This document shows positions 32,645 through 41,298 of a stretch of 64,000 nt of DNA, piece after piece. This stretch comes from Actinoallomurus oryzae. GTDB lineage: Bacteria > Actinomycetota > Actinomycetes > Streptosporangiales > Streptosporangiaceae. Made by a program: the position numbers and the translations under genes. Position 1 is the stretch's first letter; every line of letters begins with the position of its first letter. The stretch covers positions 124,001 to 188,000 of the forward strand of contig NZ_BAABHF010000024.1 in NCBI RefSeq assembly GCF_039541955.1, given 5' to 3'. A model generated the notes under the pieces. It was not told the origin of the DNA, did not search any database, and saw nothing but the letters and a program-made list of their open reading frames with translations.

Positions 32645-34657
32645 TCAGGTGCAGGTGAGCCGGGCGTCGGCCCAGTCCGCGTGGTCGCTGTCGGTGCCGT
32701 TGCCGCCGTCGGTGACGATGAGGCGGACGAGCGTCGCCCCGCCGACGTCGGCGGTCAGATGTGCGGCCGGATCGGCGGTCGTGAGCAGGCCGCTGTCGGC
32801 GACCTTCGTGCCGTCCGCCCAGACCTGGAAGGTCACCGAGCCGTTGGCCGTCTTCTCGTCGTCCACGCCGACGTCGGCCGACAGGGAGGTGCACTTCTTG
32901 GCCGTGTAGTACTCGACGGTGCTCGGAGCGTGCACGCCGAGCCCCTTCTTGTACACGGTGCCGTTGATGGTGATCGGGTGGCCGTCGCCCGCGGCCTTCT
33001 CACCGTTGCTGGTGTCCTTCTCCACCGGGCCCCAGTAGTTGTCGGCGCGGAGCCAGGTCAGGTCGCTGAGGTAGGAGGTGCCGGACGGCGGCGGCGTGAC
33101 GTTCAGGACGTCGACCTGGACGGTGTTCCGGGCGACCGTGGAGTCCGGCTCGTACGTGGCGGTGGTGTCCAGGTCGTACGTGCCGGGCTTCGCGCCGGCC
33201 GGCACCTGGACGGTCCACGTCGTGGCGAAGCTCCTGCCCGAGCCGACGAGTGCGCTGGACCTGGGCGACGTGGCCTGGACGGTCCACCCGTCCGGCGCGG
33301 CGAGGTCGTTCTTGACGAGCGGCGCGGGCAGCCTGCCGAAGTTCGACGCGGTCGTCGTCACGGTCACCGACGTGCCGGGCTCGACGAACGGACGCGCGCC
33401 GGGGTACGCCACCGGCACGTCGGTGGCGGCGTCCACCGCCGGCGGGTACGCCGCCCAGCGCCGGTCGCGTGCCACCCGCAGCATCACCGTGCCGTGCGCC
33501 GGGACCATCGCGCTCAGGGTGCCGGCGGTCTCCCGGTCGGTGTGCGCCCACAGGTCGCGGACCCGGTACGCCGGCGCGGACGGCATCCCGATCGCCCTGG
33601 CCGACGTGGTGATCCGCTGCGGCCCGTCCGACTCGTTGAACAGCGCGACGGCCTTGTCGCCGTTCGCGAGCGGCTTGACGAAGACGTCCCGGCCACCGTC
33701 GGTGGAGATCGGCGCGCCCTGGGCCCCGAGGGTGTCCTGGTCGACCGCGATCACGTCTTTGTTGGTGAGGATCTTCATCGTCTCGGGCGAGGCCTTGCGC
33801 AGGTCCGTGCCGATCAGCAGCGGCGCCGCCATCTCGGCCCAGAGGCTGAAGTGCGACCGGTACTCGATGTCGGTCATGCCGCCGTTGCCGACCTCCAGCA
33901 TGTCCGGGTCGTTCCAGTGCCCGGGGCCGGCGTACTGGGCCAGGGCCATGTTCTGGTGGACGATGCCGAGCATGCTGGTGTAGCTGTCGCCGATGTCGCC
34001 GGTCGTGCGCCAGGAGTTGCCGACGTCCTTGGCCCACAGCCACGGCTTGTTCTCGCCCCACTCGCACATCGAGAACAGGATGGGGCGGCCGGTCGCCTTC
34101 AGCGCGTCGCGCATCGTGGTGTACCGCTGGACGGCGTCGACGCCCTGGTTGTTGCAGTTGTCGTACTTGAGGTAGTCCACTCCCCAGGACGCGAACAGCC
34201 GGGCGTCCTGCTGCTCGTGCCCGAGCGAGCCGGGCATCGTCTGGGCGCAGGTCATGGTGCCGGCGCTGGTGTAGATGCCGAACTTCAGGCCCTTGGAGTG
34301 CACGTAGTCGGCGACCGCCTTGATGCCGTTCGGGAACCGCGTCTTGTTCGGGACGTAGTCGCCGTTCGCGTCGCGGTCGTGCTCGGCCCAGCAGTCGTCG
34401 AGGTTGACGTACCGGTATCCGGCGTCCTTCAGGCCGGAGGAGACGAACAGGTCGGCGATGCTCTTGACCATCGCCTCGTTGAAGTCCGCGCCACAGTGGG
34501 TGGCGTTCCAGTTGTTGAAGCCCATCTGGGGTGTGCGGGCGAGGCCGTTGTCGAGGGCGGCGGCCGGCGGGGCCGAGGCGAGGGAGAGGGTGGCGGCACC
34601 GGCGACGCTCGCCGCGGTCGCGACGAGTGCCGATACCAGGACACGGACGGTGCGCAT
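32645..34657 (-). CDS. Secreted alpha-galactosidase (GH27) with C-terminal NPCBM domain
   Basis: A 670-residue secreted enzyme: signal peptide (MRTVRVLVSALVATAASV... ending AAALD), GH27 barrel, a C-terminal beta domain, an Ig-like linker domain (about 410-520) and a NPCBM-type galactose-binding module that ends the protein. The nucleophile Asp is in YLKYDNCN and the acid/base Asp region in GHWNDPDMLEVGN. It releases terminal alpha-galactose, or beta-arabinopyranose in some members. The ATG at 34657 follows AGGAG; the frame runs further up without support. It sits between the sugar-binding lipoprotein and the transporter ATPase, so the galactose it frees is probably imported by them. Confidence 0.93.
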   Translation of the reverse strand: MRTVRVLVSALVATAASVAGAATLSLASAPPAAALDNGLARTPQMGFNNWNATHCGADFNEAMVKSIADLFVSSGLKDAGYRYVNLDDCWAEHDRDANGDYVPNKTRFPNGIKAVADYVHSKGLKFGIYTSAGTMTCAQTMPGSLGHEQQDARLFASWGVDYLKYDNCNNQGVDAVQRYTTMRDALKATGRPILFSMCEWGENKPWLWAKDVGNSWRTTGDIGDSYTSMLGIVHQNMALAQYAGPGHWNDPDMLEVGNGGMTDIEYRSHFSLWAEMAAPLLIGTDLRKASPETMKILTNKDVIAVDQDTLGAQGAPISTDGGRDVFVKPLANGDKAVALFNESDGPQRITTSARAIGMPSAPAYRVRDLWAHTDRETAGTLSAMVPAHGTVMLRVARDRRWAAYPPAVDAATDVPVAYPGARPFVEPGTSVTVTTTASNFGRLPAPLVKNDLAAPDGWTVQATSPRSSALVGSGRSFATTWTVQVPAGAKPGTYDLDTTATYEPDSTVARNTVQVDVLNVTPPPSGTSYLSDLTWLRADNYWGPVEKDTSNGEKAAGDGHPITINGTVYKKGLGVHAPSTVEYYTAKKCTSLSADVGVDDEKTANGSVTFQVWADGTKVADSGLLTTADPAAHLTADVGGATLVRLIVTDGGNGTDSDHADWADARLTCT

Positions 34658-34830
34658 GTGCTGCTCCTGCGTTCGGGGGTGTGCGCACTGCTGGGGCCGG
34701 CGCGGTGGATCGGGCACCGCGTCGTTCCCCGGGGTGACGCGGCCGGTGGGCGGCGGAGGATGCGCACCGGTCGCGATCGTCGGCGTAGGGGCGGGACGCC
34801 GGTGCCCGAGGCGGCGGGCGACGGCGTCGA

Positions 34831-34863
34831 CCGGCCGGGGAGAACGCCGCGCTCCCCGGCCGG
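34831..34863 (-). terminator. Hairpin after the sugar-binding lipoprotein
   Basis: CCGGCCGGGGAG and CTCCCCGGCCGG form a perfect 12 bp stem, 11 bases past the stop at 34874. Within an operon such a hairpin often leaves the binding-protein message more abundant than the distal genes. Confidence 0.75.
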
Positions 34864-34873
34864 TTCGCTCAGG

Positions 34874-35920
34874 TCAGGTGCACTTGACGCCTTCCTGCTT
34901 CCAGTTGGAGGCGTCGACCATCTTGGTCGGCGCGAACGCCTCCTGCGGCATGGGCTTGCCGTTGCGCAGGTTGTCCACCATCGTCTGGACGGCGAGGCCG
35001 CCCACGTCGTAGCCGTTGATGAACAGCGCGGCCTTCATGCCGGTCGCCTTGCCCGAGTTCCAGTCCTTGCAGGCCAGGTAGGCGCCGAGGCCGACACCGT
35101 CGATGTCACCGGCCTTGTAGCCGGCGTTCTGCAGCGCGGTGACCGCGCCGGAGACGTTCTCGTCGTTGCAGCCCCACACGACCCAGTGCTTGACGGAGCG
35201 GTGGCCCGAGACGACGGCGCCGGTCTTGGACTGGGCGTCGGTCGGGGTGTTGTCGGTGCCGACCTTGATGACCTGCACCTTGGTGCCGGCGGCCTGCTCG
35301 AACGCGGTCTGGGCGGCGACCACGCGGTCGGTGCACACGGTCACGTCCTGCTTCCAGGCCGAGATCACCGCGGTGTCGGAGGCCTTCCAGCCCGCCTTCT
35401 TGAACTCCTCACCGGCGCGCTGGCCGACCTGCTGGCCCATCTGGCTGCCGGAGAAGCCGACCCGCTGCACGAGCTGGTCCTTGGCGCACTTGGAGGGGTC
35501 CGGGCCGTTCTTGCAGATCTGGTCGTCGCTGGTCAGCAGCGTGACCTTCGCGGCGGCCGCCGTCTGCACGATCTGCGGGCCGACGGCCGGGTCCGGCGGC
35601 ACGATGATGACGCCGTTGGCCTTCTGGGCGACGGCCGCCTGCGTCTCCGACACCGCCTTGTTGGTGTCATTGCCGAGGTTGACGACCTTGACGTCGACGT
35701 TGCCGAGCTGCTTGGCCTTGTCCTTGGCGCCCTGGGCCTCGTCGATGAAGTACTGCTGGTCGCCCTGCTTCTGCAGGTACGCGATGGAGATCTTCCCCGA
35801 CACCTTCTTGTCCGCGTTGGTGTCGGTGCTCTCCTTGCCTGACGAACAGGCGGAGAGGCTGAGGGCGACCGCGACGCCGAGCGCGACGACCGCGGCTCCC
35901 GGCCTGCGTATCCGGGCCAT
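34874..35920 (-). CDS. Sugar-binding lipoprotein of a CUT2 ABC importer
   Basis: A 348-residue lipoprotein: the signal MARIRRPGAAVVALGVAVAL ends in a lipobox LSAC. A periplasmic-binding-protein-4 fold follows, with ISIAYLQKQGDQQYFIDEAQ, GVIIVPPDPAVG and a C-terminal lobe ending NWKQEGVKCT. It captures a monosaccharide for the permease and ATPase encoded downstream; neighbouring alpha-galactosidase and galT make galactose the likeliest ligand (inference). The ATG at 35920 has AGAAGG upstream. It is divergent from the DeoR gene. Confidence 0.9.
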   Translation of the reverse strand: MARIRRPGAAVVALGVAVALSLSACSSGKESTDTNADKKVSGKISIAYLQKQGDQQYFIDEAQGAKDKAKQLGNVDVKVVNLGNDTNKAVSETQAAVAQKANGVIIVPPDPAVGPQIVQTAAAAKVTLLTSDDQICKNGPDPSKCAKDQLVQRVGFSGSQMGQQVGQRAGEEFKKAGWKASDTAVISAWKQDVTVCTDRVVAAQTAFEQAAGTKVQVIKVGTDNTPTDAQSKTGAVVSGHRSVKHWVVWGCNDENVSGAVTALQNAGYKAGDIDGVGLGAYLACKDWNSGKATGMKAALFINGYDVGGLAVQTMVDNLRNGKPMPQEAFAPTKMVDASNWKQEGVKCT

Positions 35921-36131
35921 GCTCTGCCTTCTTTCTGACAACTGTCGGCTGGTGATGGTCCTGGTCCCGTTACCCCGATGTTTCCGCCGAGTTACCAGGC
36001 GATGTGCGCATTCCTACCATTCCACACACAAACCAACAAGACCTGCCGCGTCACGATGTGCGGCTGTGTTGACATATGTCGTTTCTCCAGGCACGCTTCA
36101 CGCCGTGGACGGTCACCGAGAGGAGGTGACG
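35921..36131 (+). promoter_or_regulatory. Divergent control region between the sugar-uptake and deoR-galT units
   Basis: The 211 bases must drive both directions. A direct repeat, GTTACC(CC)GATG at 35969 and GTTACCAGGCGATG at 35991, is a candidate operator for the adjacent DeoR protein. TTGACA at 36069-36074 could be a -35 box for the regulator, though its -10 match is poor. Confidence 0.4.
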
Positions 36132-36920
36132 ATGCTCGCCCAACAGCGGCAGCAGGTGATCCTGGACCTCGTCCAGCAGCACGGCGGTGTCCGTGTCGCC
36201 GACCTGGTACGGGAGTTCGGCGTCTCCGACATGACGATCCGGCGCGACCTGGAGGTGCTGGCCGACCGCGGCCTGGTCTCCAAGGTGCACGGCGGCGCGA
36301 CCACGGTCGGCGCGGGCTCGACCGAAGAACCCGGCTTCGCGGCCAAGTCGGTCCGCCAGCGCGAGGAGAAGGAGGCCATCGCCCGCCGCGCCGCCCGGCT
36401 CGTACGGCCCGGCACCGCGGTCGCCGTCTCGGCCGGCACCACCACGTGGACGCTCGCCCACCACCTCACCGACGTACCGGAGCTGACCGTTGTCACGAAC
36501 TCGATCCAGATCGCCGATGTCTTCTACCGGGCGAGCCGCGCCGACCAGACGATCGTGCTCACCGGCGGCATCCGCACTCCCTCCGACGCCCTGGTGGGGC
36601 CGGTCGCGGTCAACGCGGTCCGCGCGCTCAACGTCGACCTGCTGCTGCTCGGCGTGCACGGCATGAGCACGCGCGCCGGCTTCACCACGCCGAACCTCAT
36701 GGAGGCCGAGACCGACCGGGCGATGGTCGGCGCGGCACGCCGCCTCGCCGTCCTGGCCGACCACACCAAGTGGGGGACGGTCGGGCTCAGCACGATCGCG
36801 CGGCTGTCCGACGCCGACGTGCTCGTGACCGACTCCGGCGTCGGCGACGAGGCGCGCAAACAGCTCGCCGACGAGGTCGGCGAACTGATCACCGTCGACC
36901 CGGGCGAGGCGGACGCGTGA
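36132..36920 (+). CDS. DeoR/GlpR-family transcriptional repressor
   Basis: A 262-residue regulator. The N-terminal helix-turn-helix has VRVADLVREFGVSDMTIRRD, with LVSKVHGGA as wing. The C-terminal sugar-phosphate-sensing domain shows VAVSAGTTTWTLAHHL and LLGVHGMSTRAG. The ATG at 36132 follows AGGAGGTGACG. Its stop overlaps the GTG of galT. Divergent from the binding-protein gene, it probably represses both units and responds to a phosphorylated sugar, by analogy with the family. Confidence 0.9.
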   Translation: MLAQQRQQVILDLVQQHGGVRVADLVREFGVSDMTIRRDLEVLADRGLVSKVHGGATTVGAGSTEEPGFAAKSVRQREEKEAIARRAARLVRPGTAVAVSAGTTTWTLAHHLTDVPELTVVTNSIQIADVFYRASRADQTIVLTGGIRTPSDALVGPVAVNAVRALNVDLLLLGVHGMSTRAGFTTPNLMEAETDRAMVGAARRLAVLADHTKWGTVGLSTIARLSDADVLVTDSGVGDEARKQLADEVGELITVDPGEADA

Positions 36921-37975
36921 AACGCACGGTCACCCATCTCGCCGACGGGCGGGAGCTCATCTACTTCGACCGGCACGACGACGCCGACCGGTCCGCGGTC
37001 GACACGCGTACGCTGCCGCCGCCCCCGCAGGCGTCCGAGCTGCGCCGCGACCGGCTGCTCGGCGAGTGGGTGACGATCGCCGCGCACCGCCAGGACCGCA
37101 CCCACCTGCCGCCGAGCGACCAGTGCCCGCTCTGCCCCTCCAAACCGGGCCGGCCCACCGAGATCCCGGCCGCCGACTACGAGGTGGCCGTCTTCGAGAA
37201 CCGGTTCCCGTCCTACTCCGGCCGCGCCCCCGAGCACCTGGACGGCGTCGTCCCGGGGCTGGGCCGCTGCGAGGTGGTGTGCTTCTCCCCCGACCACGAC
37301 GCGTCGTTCGCGACGCTCGACCTGGCCCAGGTCGGCACGGTCATGGAGGCGTGGGCCGACCGTACGGCCGAGCTGTCCACGCTGCCCGGCGTGCAGCAGG
37401 TGTTCTGCTTCGAGAACCGCGGCGCGGAGATCGGCGTCACCCTCGCCCACCCGCACGGGCAGATCTACGCCTACCCCTTCGTCACGCCGCGGACCGAGCG
37501 GATGCTCCAGGTCGCCCGCGCCCACCGGGAGGAGACCGGGGGCGACCTGTTCGCCGACGTGCTCGCGGACGAGCGCGCCGCCGGCACACGCGTGGTGGCC
37601 GCGAACGACCTGTGGACGGCGTTCGTGCCGCAGGCGGCCCGGTGGCCGTTCGAGGTGCACCTGTTCCCCCACCGGAAGGTGCCGGACCTGAGCGCCCTGT
37701 CGGCGCAGGAGCGCACCGCCTTCGCCCCGCTGTACGTCGACGTGCTGCAGCGCCTGGACCGCCTGTTCGGCGTGCCGATGCCCTACGTCTCCGCCTGGCA
37801 CCAGGCACCGGTCACGGCCGACCGCGACCTCGCCTACCTGCACCTCCAGCTGTTCAGCACCCGCCGCGCCGCGAACAAGCTGAAGTACCTCGCCGGGTCG
37901 GAGGCCGCCATGGGCGCCTTCGTGAACGACATCTACCCCGAGGACGCCGCCCGCCGCCTGCGCGAGGCGACCTAG
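36917..37975 (+). CDS. galT: Galactose-1-phosphate uridylyltransferase
   Basis: A 352-residue GalT of the Leloir pathway, exchanging UMP between UDP-glucose and galactose-1-phosphate. The N-terminal zinc ligands are in QCPLCPS. The active site HPHGQIYAYPF carries the nucleophilic His, and a C-terminal HLQLFST binds phosphate. The GTG at 36917 overlaps the deoR TGA (GTGA). Neither galK nor galE follows; instead a broken phosphatase gene lies on the other strand, so the rest of the pathway must be elsewhere. Confidence 0.94.
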   Translation: MKRTVTHLADGRELIYFDRHDDADRSAVDTRTLPPPPQASELRRDRLLGEWVTIAAHRQDRTHLPPSDQCPLCPSKPGRPTEIPAADYEVAVFENRFPSYSGRAPEHLDGVVPGLGRCEVVCFSPDHDASFATLDLAQVGTVMEAWADRTAELSTLPGVQQVFCFENRGAEIGVTLAHPHGQIYAYPFVTPRTERMLQVARAHREETGGDLFADVLADERAAGTRVVAANDLWTAFVPQAARWPFEVHLFPHRKVPDLSALSAQERTAFAPLYVDVLQRLDRLFGVPMPYVSAWHQAPVTADRDLAYLHLQLFSTRRAANKLKYLAGSEAAMGAFVNDIYPEDAARRLREAT

Positions 37976-37978
37976 ACC

Positions 37979-38335
37979 CGCCGTTCCGCCGGGCGGGCGA
38001 AGCAGCCCGAGCAGCTCGTCGTGGAACCGCCCCGTGCCGACCACCGCGGTGCCCGGCCCGGGCAGCAACGGCCCACCGGACAGGTCGGCGGCCCGGCCGC
38101 CCGCCTCCTCGATGAGCACCGGCATCGGCGCCAGGTCCTCGTAGCCGAGCGCGGATCCGTGCTCGTCCTCGGGCGCGATGCTGACGCCGAACAGGGGAAC
38201 ATGGTGCGCGAAGTGCCGCCGTCGCGTCGATCGGGTCGATGATCCAACGCCGGCCGGAGACGCCCGGGGTGGCTCCCGCCTCCTCGCCGTACACCGCGTC
38301 GTCGGGACAGTGGCGTGCCGGCTCCGCCCGGATCA
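37979..38335 (-). pseudogene. Decayed inositol-monophosphatase/histidinol-phosphatase-like gene
   Basis: On the minus strand, RHCPDDAVYGEEAGATPG and RRWIIDPIDAT are the metal-site motifs of the IMPase family. After a frameshift the protein continues RHFAHHVPLFGVSIA and jumps directly to ALGYEDLAPMPVLIEEAGG, which is the C-terminal part. About 90 internal residues and the N-terminus are missing. The C-terminal piece runs out into the galT end. It is a relic with both frameshift and deletion. Confidence 0.7.
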
Positions 38336-38371
38336 GTATCTTCCTTGTCCTGACGACTTGCCCATGATTTA

Positions 38372-38403
38372 AGTTTCAACTAAAATCCGGTATCATAGTT
38401 GAA
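38372..38403 (+). promoter_or_regulatory. Operator-like palindromes upstream of yceI
   Basis: The perfect palindrome AGTTTCAACT (38372-38381) lies in AT-rich DNA. TTCAACT (38375-38381) also pairs with AGTTGAA (38397-38403), 15 bases away. AGTTGAAACT-like sites are typical of MarR-family regulators. The ATG of yceI is 23 bases downstream, so this overlaps the promoter. Confidence 0.55.
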
Positions 38404-38425
38404 CATTCAAGCAATGGAGGCTTCC

Positions 38426-38974
38426 ATGACCGCCCTCGCCAGTGAGCTCGGGATCGACCCCGGCACGTACAACATCGACCCCGCGCACAGTGAGGTCACG
38501 TTCGTGATCCGGCATCTGATGACCAAGGTCCGCGGCTCCTTCACGGAGTTCTCCGGCTCGCTCGAGATCCCCGAGAACGTGCTCGAGTCGACGACCTCCG
38601 TCGAGATCCAGATCAAGTCGATCGACACCCGCAACGCCGACCGCGACAACCACGTCCGGTCCGCCGAGATCCTCGACCTGGACAACTACCCGACCATGCG
38701 GTTCGTCAGCACGGGCATCCGCGAGAACGGCGGCGACTACCTCCTGGACGGCGACCTGACCATCCGCGACGTCACCCGCCCGGTCACCCTCGACCTGGAG
38801 TTCAACGGCTCCGGCCAGGACCCCTGGGGCGGCACGCGCGTCGGCTTCAGCGCCACCACCTCGATCAGCCGTAAGGAGTACGGCATCGAGTTCAACGTGC
38901 CGCTCGGCGGCGAAAAGGCGCTCCTGGGCGACAACGTCGACATCCAGCTCGAGGTCCAGGCCAGCCGCGCCTGA
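38426..38974 (+). CDS. YceI-family lipid/isoprenoid-binding protein
   Basis: A 182-residue lipocalin-like barrel. YNIDPAHSEVTFVIRHLM is the hallmark start, followed by FSGSLEIPE, DNYPTMRF and LTIRDVTRPVTLDLEF. YceI proteins bind polyisoprenoids or related lipids. This one has no signal peptide, as often in actinobacteria, where it is commonly induced by stress through MarR proteins. The ATG at 38426 follows ATGGAGGCTTCC; an upstream in-frame ATG at 38399 lies inside the operator region and is unlikely. Confidence 0.92.
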   Translation: MTALASELGIDPGTYNIDPAHSEVTFVIRHLMTKVRGSFTEFSGSLEIPENVLESTTSVEIQIKSIDTRNADRDNHVRSAEILDLDNYPTMRFVSTGIRENGGDYLLDGDLTIRDVTRPVTLDLEFNGSGQDPWGGTRVGFSATTSISRKEYGIEFNVPLGGEKALLGDNVDIQLEVQASRA

Positions 38975-39056
38975 GAGACCGCCGGGGGTTTCCGGGCGGT
39001 CTCTGAGCCCTTCCCCTTGACCGCGTGACGAAGAGCACCCTGACCGGGTGCTCTTC
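38974..39056 (+). terminator. Two tandem terminators after yceI
   Basis: The first hairpin (38974-39004) pairs AGAGACCGCC with GGCGGTCTCT and begins at the last base of the stop codon. The second (39030-39056) is a perfect 11 bp stem, GAAGAGCACCC and GGGTGCTCTTC, with a five-base loop. They isolate yceI from the sigma-factor gene. Confidence 0.8.
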
Positions 39057-39153
39057 TCCGTGTTGGCGAAGCCGACATTCGGGGTATCGCGGAACAGCAA
39101 AGGGGAGATCGGCGTTGATCCATACGGGATCCGACGTGAGAGCGAGGTGGCCC

Positions 39154-40110
39154 ATGGCGGCGACCACGAACAGCGGCAGGCGTGTCAGGCGGCCCGGACG
39201 TGCCGCCGATGGCGACCTGCTCGGCGCCTATCTGGATGAGATCGCCGCGACACCACTGCTCACGGCCGAACAGGAGATCGAACTCGCGCTGGCCATGGAG
39301 GCCGGGCTGCTGGCTCACAACCACCTCGACAGCGGCACCCGTCCCGACGGTGCCACCGTCGATGAGCTGGAGGAGGTCGCCGCGCGCGGCGACGCGGCCA
39401 AGGACCGGTTCATCCTGGCCAACCTCCGCCTGGTCGTCTCGGTCGCGCGCCGCTACCCCACCGACGGAATGAGCCTGCTGGACCTGATCCAGGAGGGCAC
39501 GATCGGCCTGATCCGGGCGGTCGAGGGGTTCGACCCGCAGCGTGGTTTCAAGTTCTCCACCTACGCGACCTGGTGGATCCGGCAGGCGATCGGCCGTGCC
39601 CTGGCCAACTCCTCCCGGTCCGTGCGCCTGCCCGGAGCCGTCCACACCGACGTCAACCGGCTGCGCAAGGCCCGCCGCGAACTCGTCCTGCTCACCGGCT
39701 CCGAGCCCACCAACGAGGAGCTGGCCGCCGAGCTGGACCTGCCGGTCGAGCGGATCGGCGAGCTGGACCGCTGGGACCGTACGCCGGCGAGCCTGGACGC
39801 CGTGGTCGGCGAGGACGAGGAGACCTCACTGGGCGACCTGCTGGCCGACGAGGACGCGCCCTCGCCCGAGGACGAGGCGATGGCCGGCGCCCAGCTCGAG
39901 ATCATCGACGGCATGCTCGACCGGCTGGAGCCGCGCGAGGCGGTGGTGCTCCGGGCGCGTTACGGCCTGGAGGACGGCATGGAGCACAGCCGCCGCGAGA
40001 TCGCGATGCGCCTGGGCGTGTCCGCCGAGCGGGTGCGGCAGATGGAGTTGGCGGCGCTGCGGCGGATGCGGGAGATGGCGCAGCGGCTGGACGCGCCGCT
40101 CGCCGCCTGA
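39154..40110 (+). CDS. Group 2 sigma-70 family RNA polymerase sigma factor
   Basis: A 318-residue sigma factor without region 1.1. Region 1.2 is DLLGAYLDEIAATPLLTAEQ. Region 2 contains DLIQEGTIGLIRAVEGFDP and FSTYATWWIRQAIGRAL. Region 3 follows, and region 4 has EHSRREIAMRLGVSAERVRQ. It resembles the HrdB/SigB-like alternative factors of actinobacteria rather than the principal one. The ATG at 39154 is supported by GAGGTGG. Its targets cannot be read from sequence. Confidence 0.92.
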   Translation: MAATTNSGRRVRRPGRAADGDLLGAYLDEIAATPLLTAEQEIELALAMEAGLLAHNHLDSGTRPDGATVDELEEVAARGDAAKDRFILANLRLVVSVARRYPTDGMSLLDLIQEGTIGLIRAVEGFDPQRGFKFSTYATWWIRQAIGRALANSSRSVRLPGAVHTDVNRLRKARRELVLLTGSEPTNEELAAELDLPVERIGELDRWDRTPASLDAVVGEDEETSLGDLLADEDAPSPEDEAMAGAQLEIIDGMLDRLEPREAVVLRARYGLEDGMEHSRREIAMRLGVSAERVRQMELAALRRMREMAQRLDAPLAA

Positions 40111-40132
40111 GAGACGCCCGTACGCCGCGGCC

Positions 40133-40525
40133 TCACGCGCCGAACCACCGCAGGTAGTCCTCATGGCCGAACATCCGGGCCGTGTCGACGGCCGAGGGGG
40201 TGCCCGCCCGAGGGTCGGCGCCCGCGTCGAGCAGGGCGCGTACGACGTCGGCCTCCTTCTTGAACACCGCGCCGGCCAGCGGTGTCTGGCCGCGGTCGTT
40301 GGCCCGGCCGGGGTCGGCGCCGCGTTCGAGCAGCGCCCGTACGGTCTCGGCACGCCCGTGGTAGGCGGCCAGCATCAGCAGGGTGTCTCCCGCGTCGTTG
40401 GCGAGGTCGGCCGGCACGCCCGCGTCGACGTACGCGGCGAGCGTCTCGGCGCGGCCTTCGCGGGCGAGGCCGAACAGCCTGGTCGCGAACTCCACCAGCT
40501 CAGGATCGTCCATCGCTTCCAGCAT
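40133..40525 (-). CDS. Ankyrin-repeat protein
   Basis: A 130-residue protein of about three ankyrin repeats: AGDTLLMLAAYHGRAETVRA, RGQTPLAGAVFKKEADVVRA and a C-terminal TPSAVDTARMFGHEDYLRWF. It is a protein-interaction module without a signal peptide. Similar small ankyrin proteins are common in actinobacteria. The start is ATG 40525 or 40513. It converges with the sigma-factor gene, 22 bases apart. Confidence 0.85.
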   Translation of the reverse strand: MLEAMDDPELVEFATRLFGLAREGRAETLAAYVDAGVPADLANDAGDTLLMLAAYHGRAETVRALLERGADPGRANDRGQTPLAGAVFKKEADVVRALLDAGADPRAGTPSAVDTARMFGHEDYLRWFGA

Positions 40526-40537
40526 GCCACGCAGGGA

Positions 40538-40575
40538 CGCCGAGGAGCGCGGGAGACGAGTCGCGCTCCTCGGCG
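40538..40575 (-). terminator. Terminator after the formamidase-like gene
   Basis: A perfect 14 bp inverted repeat, CGCCGAGGAGCGCG and CGCGCTCCTCGGCG, with a ten-base loop, between the formamidase-like stop (40663) and the ankyrin gene start (40525). Confidence 0.8.
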
Positions 40576-40662
40576 AGGTGCCTCCTGACGGTCTGGGTGC
40601 TCTCGCTAGGCGTTCACCTCCTCGGTGTCACACGGGGATTCGCGGCGCCGTCCGGCGCGGCT

Positions 40663-41298
40663 TCAGGCGACTCCGACGGTCAGGCCCGCGACCGTCGCGT
40701 CGAGGGAACTGGTCGTGATCGGCATGAGCACCGGCTCGGTGATCTGGAACCGCTCCATGCCGCGTTTGGTCAGATGCACCCGCAGGTCGAGCCGGCCGCC
40801 CTCGGTCCGGCAGCCGCCCTCGTCGGGGAAGTGCAGGTCACCGGCTGAAATGCGGGCTCCCGGAACGTGCACCGGCAGCAGGATCTGCGCGCGCGGCGCC
40901 AGTGCCCGGCACGAGGCGCGTACCGGCGGGGCGCTCGCCGCGATCCGGTCGTGGTCGGCGGACGAGGGCGCGATGCGTCCGAGCAGCGCTCCCTCCGGGT
41001 CGCCGGGCGTGTCGCGGAGCATCGCGTGCGAGGGCGCACAGCCGAGGACGCCCGGATGGGCCGCGGGCGAGAAGCACCCGTCCAGGCGGCCGATACCGAG
41101 GATCTCGACCATGACGAGGTCCCCCGGCTCGGCACCGACGACGCCGACCGGCCCGCACAGGACACCATCGCCCTGGCAGCTCAGCCGGATCGAACCTCCG
41201 GCGATCACCTCGGCGACGGGCGGAATGTCGGGATGCCAGCGATTGTGACCGGGGATGTACTGCACCGTCCGGATCGGCGCGGCAGGCGTGAACAGCAA
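40663..41298 (-). CDS. Shortened acetamidase/formamidase-like protein, probably non-functional
   Basis: A 211-residue open frame related to FmdA/AmdA enzymes of about 400 residues, which hydrolyse formamide or short amides. PGHNRWHPDIPPVAEV is the standard N-terminal motif. GPVGVVGAEPGDLVMVEIL, HPGVLGCAPS and PVHVPGARISAGDLHF follow, then GGRLDLRVHLTKRGMERF. Compared with the family, segments after the first motif and around the middle are missing in frame, and roughly the last 100 residues after PVLMPITT are lost. The frame is intact, so it may be a shrunken relic or an unusual short member. A strong terminator follows it. Confidence 0.6.
   Translation of the reverse strand: MLFTPAAPIRTVQYIPGHNRWHPDIPPVAEVIAGGSIRLSCQGDGVLCGPVGVVGAEPGDLVMVEILGIGRLDGCFSPAAHPGVLGCAPSHAMLRDTPGDPEGALLGRIAPSSADHDRIAASAPPVRASCRALAPRAQILLPVHVPGARISAGDLHFPDEGGCRTEGGRLDLRVHLTKRGMERFQITEPVLMPITTSSLDATVAGLTVGVA

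Noticed and set aside
32681..35842. Open frame of 1053 codons on the plus strand opposite the alpha-galactosidase and binding-protein genes
   Set aside because: It spans two well-supported genes and their spacer and has no recognisable motif; a composition shadow.
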